A DNA stretch of 64,000 bases from Torymus aiolomorphi (GCA_036365515.1 CM070876.1:128719894-128783893); one strand, 5' to 3'; counted from the stretch's first letter, positions 43,360 through 54,613 are shown. Notes: generated by a model not told the origin, from the sequence alone. A program made the numbers and translations.

Positions 43360-43629
43360 TTGCCTGCGATTATTAAAGTCGATCAAATAAATTACGAATC
43401 TTTGAAAACTTTAACAGTTACAACAATGATTATACGGAAGTTACAATCTTCCAAAATTGAGTTTCATCTGTCAGTAACCAGCATCATTATCGGGATATTG
43501 ATTATTTTAAGTTTGGCAATATACTTAATATATAGAAGGAGGAATAATCGTAATGTGATTCAAAACCAACCTATCCGCGAATCCAATGATGAGGATGTCA
43601 TTGAACTTCAGCATGGAGGAGTAATGTGA
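43360..43629 (+). pseudogene. Env C-terminal remnant with membrane anchor
   Basis: An 89-codon ORF lies just before the 3' LTR, the position of env in errantivirus-like elements. It has a strongly hydrophobic segment (SVTSIIIGILIILSLAIYLI) followed by a basic stop-transfer stretch (YRRRNNRN) and a short cytoplasmic tail. The upstream ectodomain, including any fusion peptide, is not recognisable. Confidence 0.65.
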
Positions 43630-43873
43630 CACCCTTCGCGCCGACGTTCCACGTGCAGTTGCACGTCCTGCCTATTCAGCTCCAAGTTATCGAGAGGTAA
43701 GCACAGGAAAGAAGTCGGTAGCAGTCACATAATATATTCACGTCAGTCACTTTCGGGTTCTCGAGTTGTAACGACGTGTTATAATAAAGAACACTCTTTC
43801 CTACTAATTGTGTGAATTTGCTTATTATTTCATTTCCTGAATCGGAATTTACCTACATTCACCCTTACACTTA
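43628..43873 (+). repeat. 3' LTR
   Basis: It matches the 5' LTR in ordered blocks and is preceded by a purine-rich tract (GCATGGAGGAGTAA). It begins around TGTGACACCC and ends around CACCCTTACA. Several substitutions separate the two LTRs. Confidence 0.75.
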
Positions 43874-44542
43874 ACTCGCGCGCCTACCGCTTTGGCTCAC
43901 GGCCATCAAAAGCTTGCGCGCGCCCGCTGCTGTGGCTCACGGGCACTTTACACTTTTGCGCGCCTGCCGTTTCTGTTTCTCGCTCCCTCCAATGTTCGCG
44001 CGGGAAGTCGACACGCCGTCATGTTGATCAGACACGTGCTCACTCCCTTCGCGATCGTGCCTGTATTGACATGCCAGCGAGCACCTATCGCTCGGCACGC
44101 ACCGGTTCCGAGAAGTGCGTCCACTTCCCGTTACCGGTATATAGATCCGAAAACTCTTGTTCGAACACGCTTGGCCGACACAAACAATATACCGTGATTC
44201 GAAATTCCACGAACTTTAAGCAGTTTGATAATTGAATTTTGACTTCCGAATTACTCTTACTCTAAAATTACTTACTTACTTTTTGTTTTTATGATTTTAA
44301 CTATAACTTCCGATTTTCGTAACACTTTCCTATTCAGACACCTCTAGTAAAACAAAATTCCCGACTCGCACAGGTTGTAAAAAAAAAAACTTTTGCGTTT
44401 ACTTTCTCTCGCGTCCGACATTTTTATTTAAACTTTCGATAAACTTCGCATATACTTTCGCCGCGTTCCACACGATTCTAATTCTTTAAACTCTCGACAG
44501 TTTTCTTCTTCCGAACGCGACTCTCCACGCACGGCGCGGCTA
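43874..44542. other. No gene recognised; GC-rich repeats of GGCTCACGG
   Basis: GCTTTGGCTCACGG and GCTGTGGCTCACGGGCA, each with a nearby GCGCGC, are short repeated motifs at 43890-43960. The remainder is unremarkable. Short ORFs show no motifs. Confidence 0.3.
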
Positions 44543-44813
44543 CACTGAAAAAAATTTGGCACGGCGTCTGTTTCCATCACAGTTCGTCAGTGCCCCCTTC
44601 GCTGCGTGTGTCAGACCACCCACTTTTGGCACAGCGTTTGTCCCTATCGGGAGAGGAGCTGTGCCAGTACGGGGCGCGCGATGCTTTTACGGGACAGGAG
44701 CTGTGCCAGTACGGGGCAGGAAATGTGCCGAACCGTGGTACAACATTCGACCCTACTTTCGGCATAGCGTATGTACTTATCGGGTCAGCTGGAGTGCCAA
44801 ATTTTTTTCAGTG
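44543..44813. mobile_element. TA-flanked MITE
   Basis: The ends CACTGAAAAAAATTTGGCAC and GTGCCAAATTTTTTTCAGTG are a perfect 20-bp inverted repeat flanked by TA (44541-44542, 44814-44815). The interior contains three copies of a GTGCCAGTACGGGGC-like segment. It has no transposase; Tc1/mariner-type mobilisation is likely. Confidence 0.95.
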
Positions 44814-45179
44814 TAGACATTATTTTGTCTTTCGCAGAGAAAGACCTTTCCTTGCGACCCGGTTATTTTCACTCTCATACCTTTCAATTTTTCCGCCTCC
44901 GGGGCCTCCTGGCTCGGCGCAGTTGAGCGTTCTAGGCCCATAACCTGATAGGATAATGGTGAGGAAAAGATGAAATAAGAGTTACACACTTTATAAAAAT
45001 CAAGGTTTTATTAAATAGAGCTTTCTGTCTCTCTCTTTCGCACGTCCTTATGGGTCCAGCGCTTCGGGAGAAGTGGCGCTCGCGGAGACAGCCGCACGCA
45101 GTACGAAGGGGAAGGCGCTCCCCCCACTCACACATACAGATACTCGTATACACGCACGCGGGAAGCGCGCATACTTCCA

Positions 45180-46030
45180 GCAGATAGATTTTTCAGGTGC
45201 CATTGTTTTTTCTCCTAAACGCTTCTTCTGGTCGGAAGTTCAAATTGAAAGTTCAGAACCATTTTTCTCAAAGTATGCCGATCTGATTTTCAAATGAATT
45301 ATACCATTCGAAAGTATAGGTCTTGAGCTACAAAATCCTGAAGTTGTGGAAATGAAGGCTTCATAAGTTATAAAATTGAAAAGACAGCGGTGTGCGGCGG
45401 GACGCGCTCTCCGCGCTGCGCTGAAACGCGATGTTTGTAATGTATAATACTATTTTGTTGTTTTATATGTAAAATATACCATGTAATAAATTTTCTGAAC
45501 AGAATATTTTATAAAAGTCCACACATTTAAATTCTAAATCATGTTAATTTTTTGTTTATTTCTTAATTTATTTATTTTTATCTAAATTTATTTGGATAGG
45601 TCTTGTCCTGATACTTGTTTTTTTTTCTTCTGATCTTCACAAAGATCTTTTTAAAGATTCTTTATATTATTTTTTTTTTATTTCTTCTGATTTCTATAAA
45701 GGTCTTTATAAAGATTCGTAATATTATTCTTTCTAAAGATCAGAAAAAAAATCAAGTATCAAGAAAAGTCTTATCCAAATAAATTAAGATAAAAATAAAA
45801 AAATTAAGAAAGAAACAAAAAATTAACATGATGTAGAATTTAAATATGTGGACTTTTATAAAATATACTGTTCAGAAAATTGATTATATGATATATTTTA
45901 CGTATAAAACAACAAAATAGTGCAATACATTACAAACATCGCGTTTCACACGCCGCTGGCTTTTAAATTTGATGACTTAAGAAGCCTTCATTTCCCCAAC
46001 TTGAAACTTTAGGATTTTGTAGGACTTGAA
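45180..46030. mobile_element. Palindromic non-autonomous relative of the 38.5-41.5 kb transposon
   Basis: The left part has GTGCCATTGTTTTTTCTCCT, GAAAGTTCAGAACCATTTTT and AAAAGACAGCGG, as in the left TIR at 38690-38890. The right part (45960-46025) has the inverted counterpart (GCCTTCATTTCCCCAACTTG). Between them, two arms of about 200 bp (TAATTTTTTGTTTATTTCTT and its complement) face each other around 45685. No transposase is present. The outermost termini could not be placed. Confidence 0.65.
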
Positions 46031-46034
46031 AGTA

Positions 46035-46046
46035 ACACGCACGCAT

Positions 46047-46084
<38 letters not shown>
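46035..46084. repeat. (GCAC)n microsatellite
   Basis: About twelve GCAC tetramers in a row; one His-Ala-Arg-Thr ORF crosses it as an artefact. Confidence 0.97.
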
Positions 46085-46085
<1 letters not shown>

Positions 46086-46099
46086 GCACGCACAGCCCA

Positions 46100-46695
46100 A
46101 TGCCAATACACTGGCATTAGAATCCAACAGATTCAAAAGAAAAACAATAACACAGCGAACGTTACTAGCAATATACCGAATAGTGTACAGATAAAAAAGA
46201 AAATTATCCTCTCTTTTATAAACAACCTCACGCCTAAGATCAATCGAATTCTATATTCACATAATCTCATTCCGATTAACAAAACAATTAATAAATTCAA
46301 CCACATAATTAAATTAGGGAAAGATCATTTAGAACAGCTGGATGATAAAGGCATATGTATAAGATCAATTGCAAAGATTGTCCTGCTACTTATGTGGGTA
46401 TGAGTAAAAGAAAATTAAAAAAACCCACATATGAACATCAAGGAGCTATGAAATTAAAATAAGAAAATTCTGCCCTTGCTACACACTCTAATCAGAGTGA
46501 ACATTCTATAAATTTTGACACCATCGAAATCGTAGATAAAGAAGAAAATTTTTTTAAACGCTCTTTCTCAGAAATGATAAACATCCACTACCATAGCAAT
46601 ACGATCAACCGTTTGAAAGACACGCATTTTCTAAAAATTGCATACAAAAAAACAATAGAAAAGATTAAAGAACAACAAAATAACAACTATTAAAT
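46100..46695 (+). pseudogene. Penelope-like element C-terminal fragment (GIY-YIG endonuclease)
   Basis: Reading gives SHNLIPINKTINKFNHIIKL and GKDHLEQLDDKG, then, after a frame change, INCKDCPATYVGMSKRKLKK. That is the CX2C segment and the Y-V-G part of the GIY-YIG nuclease of PLEs. It ends with FDTIEIVDKEENFFKRSFSE, SEMINIHYHSNTINRL and a Lys-rich tail. The RT is missing, so the copy is 5'-truncated. PLE nucleases nick DNA for target-primed insertion. Confidence 0.8.
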
Positions 46696-46699
46696 GTTC

Positions 46700-47171
46700 T
46701 AATGATTTATATGCTTACTGTGGTCCTCCTTATTCTCCTACTTTTCCCTCTTGATCGTCAAGACTCTACCAGGAACGCACGTTCCCGAGTAGACGACTGT
46801 CAATCTAGCTACACATAGCTTGAGAGTTCATACCTCCTGTGCCACCTCTCTAAGCTATGTTCGCCGGATAGCTTAGCTGGCTCTCTTAGCTCGCACGTAG
46901 CACTTCCCCCTCTCCCTTGCTTCTTTCGCTCCCCTACGTTCTCCCTCTTCTACTTGATATACGATTTTAGGTATAAATAGGGGTGTATCACTCCTTTTCT
47001 ATCAGTACTTGTACAAATTGTTATCAACAATGAGCGTACTACATGCATTGTTAACATGGATAAATATACAATTTATTCTATATTACTTAAGACCGACAGA
47101 ATGTGATGCATAAATTTATAAGGTAATATTATAACACAAAAACCATATAACATTATATAAATTATGTATTA
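46700..47171. other. Probable PLE 3' flank, no gene
   Basis: Mixed AT and CT-rich sequence follows the PLE fragment up to the ATTA duplication of the next transposon. AGCTAAGCTATCC-type short repeats are present (near 46850). No ORF or terminal motif identified. Confidence 0.3.
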
Positions 47172-47702
47172 GGCCCATTCTAATGGATTCAACGAGCAAA
47201 AAAATTATAGTCTTTGATTTTTTTTGAAACTCTGAGGTCGTATTCTACATTAAATTTCATTAGACCCGTGTTTTTTCTTTTTGTCGAAAAATAATTTTGG
47301 AGCCCTGTAGCGCGATATCAAAAATGACATTGTGAAAGCGTTATTTTGAAAAGGAAAATTCGCATTTTTTTCAAATGGCCGTAGTTTTGGCCCAAGTTAT
47401 CGTATCGGGGCGTTTTTTTTAATTGTGCGGAATTTTACCAGCTTTCATGTGATTTTTTCAGATTTTAAATAATTTGAATAGTTTTTCAGATAAATTGAAA
47501 AAACTGAAAAAAGTGCTTTTTTTCAAAATTGAATTTCTCAAAAACACCACCTTTTTTCGTTAAATTTGGAGATGTTTTTCATGGCCAAATAAGCTAGCTT
47601 TCGACCAAATGGCAGCGTGCCATTTTTCTTCGTTCGAAAGATACACCCTCGCAAAGATAATTGCGATTTCCACACGTTTAAGCCTCATATGCGTTATGTG
47701 CA
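47172..47702. repeat. Left TIR
   Basis: Matches the reverse complement of 53130-53666 throughout: GGAGCCCTGTAGCGCGATAT, GGCCGTAGTTTTGGCCCAAG, TTATCGTATCGGG, AAAACACCACCTTTTTT and AATTGCGATTTCC. It includes runs where internal A/T tracts differ in length. Inferred function is transposase binding at the outer end. Confidence 0.9.
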
Positions 47703-48208
47703 GCGATACATTTTACACAGGGGCTGGCTGCAAGTTCTAAAGTTAAATCTGGCATCTGTGTGTGAGAGATTAAGGGTACAGAATACACGGATGATTGTAG
47801 TATATACACGATTGTAGTACCCTAAAGTGCCCGCTAGATGGTGAGCATAAACGTGCCACATTCAATGAAAAACATCACCCCGAGTGTATAAGTACGGGCC
47901 TACGGCACTCACTCGATCTACCATTATTACCACATTATTTTGCCTAATATTATTTTGCCTATTTGCCTAATTGCCAATCGTTATTTTTGGACTACTTAAT
48001 TACTGCCTATACCTTGGTTATTGCTTTATTTATTTGCTCGAACGTACTTTACGTTTACAACAAATTTTGCATCAACTTTACTTGCGAGTGGGTTGGTGCA
48101 GAGACTCTATAATTAAGAGTCACTCCAATTTATTTTTTCTGGCTGACAAACTCTGACTATATAACTTTTCGTATACGTTCAATCATACACGGATACATAT
48201 CAACAAAC

Positions 48209-49205
48209 ATGCAAAAGGCTAAGTTTAGTTCCAAGAGAGTGTCCGGATATCGGCAGTATTCATAAAAAGTACGTTTATGAAGATAATAAGCGGCCATTTC
48301 AATTACTTGGCGATGTAGCAAATGGATTATTGATGTCTAACGAGTATAAAAACAAGGATATAACAGAATATACCAAAGTGTGTGGAATTTGTTATAAAAA
48401 ACTCAAGAAAATATCTGAAGAAATTTTTAAAGAAGCAGGAGAGTCAACGTCAACAGAATCTACATCATCTAATAAATGCCTGAATCTCAAATTACGATGC
48501 CGGCAGATTCTCAAACCTCAATTTGCAGTGTTGCGTTGTATGAAGAAGTGAATGAAATACTCACTAAGAATGAATTGTCTCTATCGCCATTCAAGCTTCC
48601 GTCAAATGTTGACACGACAGCATTGCCAAATTACGTTAATCGCAAGCGCAAGCAATTATTAGATACTTTTTATGAAGAAACTGATTGCAAAATTAGGAAA
48701 CTGTATAACGTCTCGAGGCAGAAATTAGAGATTAATGAATGCAAGACATGCGACGAATGGAATGAAAACTTAAGTTTGGTGTTAGAAAATAAAAATCTAA
48801 CTTTCATAGAAAAAGTACGACTGATGACTGTAGTACCTTCAAGTCTCTCAAGTAATTATATTTTATTGCACATAAGAGGAACCACAGATTATATGATCAG
48901 AGCTTCACAAAAGAGTAAAAATCGTTTAATTCTACACGAAGATTTTGCAGAAAATTGCGCCATCATTCAGCAAAATGCCATTCAGGGGTATCACTGGACT
49001 AATAAACAAATTTCTATTTTTACATCGGTGTGTTATGTCGGAAAGATTACTACGAGTTTTGGCATAGTGAGTGACGATAGAAAACATGATTCAGCGTTCG
49101 CTTTAGCAGCTATGAAATTGATAACAGATGAGTGTATGAAACTAACTAAAGATGGGAAAAATGATATTACCATAATATCTGACGGTGCTGCCAGTCATTT
49201 CAAGA
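48209..49205 (+). pseudogene. Transposase of the ATTA element, N-terminal part
   Basis: The start ATGCAAAAGGCTAAG at 48209 is followed by a frame change after about ten codons, then CPDIGSIHKKYVYEDNKRPF and VCGICYKKLKKISEE, a probable zinc-binding CX2C region. After another frame change the 253-codon ORF from 48476 carries ILHEDFAENCAIIQQNAIQG, YHWTNKQISIF and IISDGAASHFKNRFQ. The Asp residues of HEDFAEN and SDGAA are 80 positions apart. The PLE breaks the gene after FKNRFQ. Frame changes near the start could be mutations or an unrecognised intron. Confidence 0.7.
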
Positions 49206-49289
49206 ACAGATTTCAATTAAATGTTGATTGCATCTAATGGCGAAGGTTACTACCAATATTTTGTTGTAAGAGATTGCGTACCAGAAAAA

Positions 49290-51544
49290 AGAAATCAAAA
49301 AAGCTTTCTTACACTTACAAAACGTAGTTGAAAATGACATAGAACATTTATTTCTGAATTATTACAATATAAAACTACAATTTAGTACTATAAAATTAAA
49401 GAAAAAATTAGAAAATAAGCTCTACACTATTTACTTTAGAAAATATAAGCAAGATTTAGAAAAAGACCGATATACTGAAAATACCCTTACATATAGAGTT
49501 CAACACCCGGGACAATAACATACAGGTTATCGACCCTTACGATTCCAGAAATGAAAATAATAAGTGGTGCGTTAACCTTAGTGGTGCTGAACTCCAAAAA
49601 TATGTAAATGATACTTTAAAACTTGGCGAAAACTTTAATTTCAATAATCAATTTGACGATAAACTAGCAAAAACTTATATTAAAAATTTTGAAGCTTTTG
49701 TAAAAAAATATCCGACACCGTCTGAAATTCCAAAAATACAAGGAACATTTTTAAACAATATAAAAAGAATATACATGAGTGAGTTATCTACACATACACA
49801 ATTTGACAATAGATTCAAAGTTGACGTACATAAATCTAAGCAATTCATTAAATCTGATTCGGATATTTTAATTACTAGAGCCGATAAACGAAATACCACA
49901 GTTATTATAAAAAAAGTTGATTATATTCAAAAACTTAAGAGCTTATTTGATGATACTAATTATTATGAAAAAATAAAATATAAGCCTTTACCAAAATTAG
50001 AAAGAGAAACAAATGAGATAATCAAGTGGCTTAACAAAATGGATGCCACAGCTACAGGAAAAAAATTTGAACCAATTTTGAATAAATTTAATATCTCAAA
50101 GGCGTATGGATTAGTGAAAATTCATAAAGTTGGTTTTCCGGTACGACCTATCATATCAACTATTAATTCTCCTACATATGAATTATCAAAATTTTTTGCA
50201 AAGTTTTTACAAAAGAACATAAAAATACCTCCGTCGCATATCGACAACAACTTCAAACTAAAAGAAAAAATTGATAAATTAGAAATCCCTTAAAATCACG
50301 AAGTTGTTAGCTTTGACGTTGTAAGCCTATTCACTAATATCCCAGAATATCTAGTATTACACAAGCTATTGAAAAAAGATGGCACCAATTACACAATAAA
50401 ACTAATTTGAATCTCTCAGAATTTTGTAAAGTGATCAAGTTCATACTAAATAACAATTACTTCCAATTTAACAATAAATTTTACCGACAAACTTTTGGGT
50501 CTGCCATGGGCAACCCGATAAGCCCTGTCTTATCTAATATTGTTATGGAAGATCTGGAGACATTTTGTATAAATCAGTTAATTAAAAAGCCTCTATTTTA
50601 TTTTCGATATGTAGACGACGTATTGTTGTGTATATACAAAGATCACATAGAAGAAACATTAAACACGTTTAATAATTATGATAAAAATCTACAATTCACA
50701 GTTGAAAAACTACAAAATAACAGTATTAGCTTCTTGGATGTTAAGATCATTATTAACGAACGAAATAAAATTATTACCGATTGGTATAGAAAACCCACTT
50801 TTTCCGGTAGATATTTAAATTTTAATTCACATCATCCGATGAGTAATAAAGTAGCCATCATTTATTCTCTTATAGATCGAGCCATTAAACTTGCACATTC
50901 TTCCTTTCATAAAAAGAATATTAAATTTATCAAAAATGTCTTAACAAAAAATGACTATCCAATAGATTTTATTGAATTTTATATAAAAAAAACAACTGAA
51001 AAAAATTAGAAATTGCACAAATACACAACAAAACTCAAATAACGAAAATAAAAACTTTATTTGTTTACCACATGTGAAAGAAATTGAAGGCTTTGCAAAA
51101 AATTTATTTAAAAGATTAAATACAAATGTAATATTCAGCACACAGAGCAAGATGAATAATATTATAGTATTAGGCAAAGACAAAAATGTGAAATTAGAGA
51201 AATTTAACGTGGTTTATAAAATAAATTGTAACAGTTGTAATTCGTCTTACGTTCGTCAAACTTGTAGACGTCTCGGCGTAAGAATCAAGGAACACCATAA
51301 AAAATACATCGAAGAAGATAAAAATTGATCTTTACACATACACATGATGGAGAGAAACCATACTATAAACATTGATAACGTTAATATATTAGACCAAGAA
51401 ATTAATAAAAATAAAAGACTCTTTTCCGAAGCATTATACATACACACACAAAAGAACTTTATGAATAAACAATTTGAAATAAATAAACTTCCTAAAGAAT
51501 ATAGTGTGATGATAAGTAATTTTGAATTTTTATCTCCTTCCTAG
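49290..51544 (+). pseudogene. PLE reverse transcriptase and GIY-YIG endonuclease
   Basis: RT blocks in order: ILITRADKRNTTVIIKKVDY, ISKAYGLVKIHKVGFPVRPI, STINSPTYELSKFFAKFLQ, a stop near 50292, VVSFDVVSLFTNIP, FYRQTFGSAMGNPISPVLSN, FYFRYVDDVLLCIY (the catalytic YVDD) and FLDVKI. After a stop at 51008 the nuclease follows: IIVLGKDKNVKLEKFNVVYK, INCNSCNSSYVRQTCRRLGV and RIKEHHKK. The usual GIY-YIG order is kept, but the second element reads YVR where YVG is normal. The N-terminal part from 49290 (KAFLHLQNVVENDIEHLFLN) is a frame off. Three or four lesions make it inactive. Confidence 0.85.
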
Positions 51545-51997
51545 TATGATAACGGTAGAATTTGGTTGAGCGGATATCAGGAGAACATATACCGTAGTTA
51601 TATATAGTCACGTCTTATAGCCATTTAAGAGCAACGCGCTTCTAAGCTATACTTCTATATGAATATGTTTTCTTGATACCTCTCCTTTGCGTTCGAACTC
51701 GTCGGAGTGGGCTGCGCCCCACCTAAACCATTTACCTATGTCATTGAGCCACATATACATTGTTACACGTATATATATATATATATATATATATATTGTA
51801 CACACTCTAAATTATTAGTATATATACGAGATTTTCTGATTTAATTTTTACTGTGACAAACGGACAGCTCTCCGCACTCCATCAAAAAATAGACGTTGTA
51901 AGTGTCATTCGTTAATTGTTCTTACGTGTTACTTAATTTATTTATTCATACGTGTTGTATAAAATAAAATTGTATCTATTTTTTGTTTATTAGTTAC

Positions 51998-52035
51998 CTG
52001 AAGAGGGATATTCACTAATAAAAGATGTCAGAAAC
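51998..52035 (+). ncRNA. Hammerhead-like motif at the PLE 3' end
   Basis: CTGAAGAG, then GATAT, a loop of about 14 nt, ATGTC, and AGAAACG. Stem II has five pairs including one G-U. The position, next to the terminus of a PLE, is where such ribozymes are known. Confidence 0.5.
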
Positions 52036-52182
52036 GTTGTGAATGTGAAATAAATTTGTTGTTGTTTTATTTTTTACCATCTCGTACAACAAAATATTGG
52101 TAGTCACCTTGGCCATTAGATGCAATCAACATTTACTTATCACTACTACCATTAGCGTCTTCTTTAAATACAGATTTCAATT

Positions 52183-52540
52183 TTATGAATTGGGAAAAGA
52201 ATTCCATAAAGCGAAATGGATTTTTTCTGCAACTGGGCATGGAAAAGGTGCGTGCGGTGGCATAGGTGGCTTATTAAAACATTTTGCTATAACTCATAAC
52301 TTGTCTGTAAAATATGTCAGTGAGTATACCAGCAAAATAAGAATTATACTTTTGAAAACCGAAGAATTGAAAAATTTTCGCACTCAAAAGACCGAGGAAT
52401 GGGAAAAAGTTCGATCGATTAATGGCATTCGCGATAGTCATATTTGACATGTTATCCGAGAGACTGATGATGCAGAATTTGTAAATGTCGAAAGGCGAAT
52501 AAGAAAAACAAACACCCACGAATGGCTCACTGTTCAATGT
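52183..52540 (+). pseudogene. Transposase of the ATTA element, C-terminal part
   Basis: After the PLE the gene resumes with FYELGKEFHKAKWIFSATGH and GKGACGGIGGLLKHFAITHN, matching FHATAHGKNACDGIGASIK of the other transposase. Here the Asp of CDGIG is Gly. The chain continues to RSINGIRDSH and, after a stop, VIRETDDAEFVNVERR. It is the third conserved region of this transposase family. Confidence 0.75.
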
Positions 52541-53129
52541 TGATCAATATGTATGACAGACTGTCTTATATTATTACTATTATACCGAATTTAAAAGTGT
52601 AATATATCAAATAAATAAATGTACTTTTTTTTACTTCTATTTATATTGGACGTTGATTTATACCGACTCTTCTACTTATTTCTACTTATGTGACAATACT
52701 TTAAAAATAATTTTTAACACACCACATCATAAAGTTAGTACTTCATTCTCGCCGAGGTGGAAAAAAAGTGCTACGTTAATTCCCTACCCCCACTGTACTT
52801 GCCAGCGCCACGCACATGTACGCTCGCCTTCCGCTCGGGTACAAAATGTGCGTTGCGCTGGAAATGAGAGTGAGATTAGGGAATAAATGTACAGCCTTTT
52901 TCCCCTCTTCGGCGAAAAATGAGAATGAATATTACGATAGTTGTGTTAAAAAAAATGCATATTGCACTCGTGAATATAGTAGGCTGTGCGAAACTGCGCG
53001 TTTGTCGCCCTTGCTTCGCTCGGGCAACAACTCTCACGCAGGGAGCACACAGCTCACCTTATTTCCTTGGTACAAAATATACTATTATCTATGTTTAAAG
53101 TTATCTAAAACATTACATTACGAGCTTAT
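52541..53129. other. 3' non-coding interior of the ATTA transposon
   Basis: Sequence between the transposase and the right TIR. The ORF from 52816 (MYARLPLGYKMCVALEMRVR) has no motif. GC content rises around 52740-52880 and at 52990-53050. Confidence 0.4.
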
Positions 53130-53666
53130 ACATAACGCACATGAGGGTTAAACGTATAGAAATCGCAATTATCTTTGTGAGGGTGTATCTTCCGAATGAA
53201 GAAAGATGGCACGCTGCCGTTTGGTAGAAAGCTAGCTTATATGGCCATGAAAAACATATCCAAATTTCACCAAAAAAGGTGGTGTTTTTGAGAAATTCAA
53301 TTTTGAAAAAAAATCACTTTTTTCAGTTTTTTCAATTTATCTGAAAAACTATTCAAGTTATTTAAAATCTGAAAAAATTACATGAAAGCTGGTAAAATTC
53401 CGCACAATTTCAAAAAAAAAAAAAACGTCCCGATACGATAACTTGGGCCAAACCTACGGCCATTTGAAAAAAATGCGAATTTTCATTTTCAAAATAACGC
53501 TTTCACAATGTAATTTTTTATATCGCGCTACAGGGCTCCAAAATTATTTTTTGACAAAAAGAAAAAACACGGATCTAATGAAATTTAATGTAGAATATGA
53601 CTTCAGAGTTTCAAAAAAATCAAAGACTTTAATTTTTTTGCTCGTTGAATCCATTTAGAATGGGCC
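53130..53666. repeat. Right TIR
   Basis: Inverted copy of 47172-47702, with the same ordered blocks and small length differences in A and T tracts. Confidence 0.9.
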
Positions 53667-53736
53667 ATTATAAATTACTTATGTTAAGAAACTTTGTACA
53701 TTTAAATTAATCATATGTTTGTGCTTTCGTGTAGGC

Positions 53737-53767
53737 CTGGAGAAGGAAGTGAAAAATACTTCCGAAA
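53737..53767 (+). ncRNA. Hammerhead-like motif, variant core
   Basis: CTGGAGAA, then GGAAGT, loop GAAAAAT, ACTTCC, then GAAACG. Stem II is a perfect six pairs, but the first core segment reads CUGGAGA where CUGANGA is required. Followed by TTGGCAATTTACAAATAAAT, as in other PLE 3' ends here. Probably an inactive derivative. Confidence 0.4.
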
Positions 53768-54076
53768 CGTTGGCAATTTACAAATAAATGCTGTTACTAA
53801 AAGCTCGCCTGGTGTCCGTCAAAATTATTTCAAATAAATACTACGAACGTTATCTCCACGAAACATCTTGTCCCCCGAGAAAAAAGTTTAAACGTATTTT
53901 TATTTAAATAAAAAAAATGTTACTTCTGTTAATTTTATTTATTTTAACTTTTATTTTATTATTTATATTTTTTATGTATTTTATTTTATTTATTTTATTT
54001 TAACAATTAATTAATATTGGTTAACTTTCTGAAGAAACCAAAGAAAATTGTTCCAAGAATAGTTCTGGAAAGGCAA

Positions 54077-54147
54077 TGACTTGAAATCGAACTCTCGCCC
54101 TTTGGATTGTGAAGCCGGTACCTTAACCACACGACTAAGCTTCTGAC
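54077..54147 (-). tRNA. tRNA-like sequence, degenerate
   Basis: On the minus strand there is an A-box-like TTAGTCGTGTGGTTAAGG and a B-box-like GAGTTCGATTTC at the right distance. Between them CTTCACAA could form an anticodon loop (CAC, valine). The acceptor and anticodon stems pair poorly. It is more likely a tRNA pseudogene or SINE head than a working tRNA. Confidence 0.3.
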
Positions 54148-54613
54148 GGGGAGTATAAAAAAGGCAATATACGTACATTTCAGATACTTAACTTGAAGAG
54201 ATAATTCTTCTTTTATTCATTAAATGTTGTATTCATACTTGCCATAAGTATAACTAATAGTTAATTGTCTTGTAATTAATTATACGATTAATTATTTGTA
54301 GTAATTACTCTTATTTTCTCTTGTGACAAAAGGAAAATCATTTTGTAGTGAAAACTTTATGGACACGGTTCATTCTCAAGAGAACAATTCTCATTTAGCA
54401 AGATGACATCATTTTGCCTAAAAAGGATCCTATTTGTAGGAGTGAAAAATAAGATTTTGACACAAGAAAAATATAATCTTGAAACAAAAAATTAAATATT
54501 TTCCTCAAGAATAATATGCTAGATTTAAAACGATAATCGTTTTACTGCAAGAGGATTTTGGAAAAGGATTTTCCTCTTGCAACTAACAGATCATTTCATT
54601 GCGTGTATAAGAA

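Larger units (their letters stand above)
35536..43873 (+). mobile_element. Env-bearing Ty3/gypsy (errantivirus-like) element, heavily nested
   Basis: LTR-like repeats lie at both ends, and Gag, protease, RT, RNase H and an Env-like C terminus follow in order. The integrase is absent between RNase H and Env, so a deletion has occurred. Three later insertions sit in it: a mariner fragment (37050-37590), a DNA transposon with ATAC duplications (38537-41508) and a TTAA MITE (42285-42963). The LTRs differ at many positions. It is an old defective copy of an insect endogenous retrovirus-like element. Confidence 0.85.
49219..52169 (+). mobile_element. Penelope-like element with inverted 55-bp termini
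   Basis: ACAGATTTCAATT is present on both sides (49206-49218 and 52170-52182), a 13-bp target duplication. The left end (to 49272) and 52081-52135 are inverted copies of each other with three differences (TGTTGATTGCATCTAATGGC...). Between them lie the RT and the GIY-YIG nuclease. A hammerhead-like motif lies at 51998-52035 next to the right terminus. A further 34 bp separates the right arm from the duplication. Confidence 0.8.
47172..53666 (+). mobile_element. DNA transposon with ~530-bp TIRs and ATTA duplication, split by a PLE
   Basis: The ends GGCCCATTCTAATGGATTCA and the complement (TGAATCCATTTAGAATGGGCC, one indel) are inverted, and the similarity continues for about 530 bp inward. ATTA lies directly outside both ends (47168-47171, 53667-53670). 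It encodes a transposase with the same boxes as the one at 39583-40833, but its TIR sequence is unrelated. A PLE has inserted inside the transposase at 49206-49218. Without the PLE the transposon is about 3.5 kb. Confidence 0.88.

Noticed and set aside
43892..44197. 101-codon ORF starting MAHGHQKLARARCCGSRALY
   Set aside because: GC-rich repetitive region with no domain; likely chance ORF.
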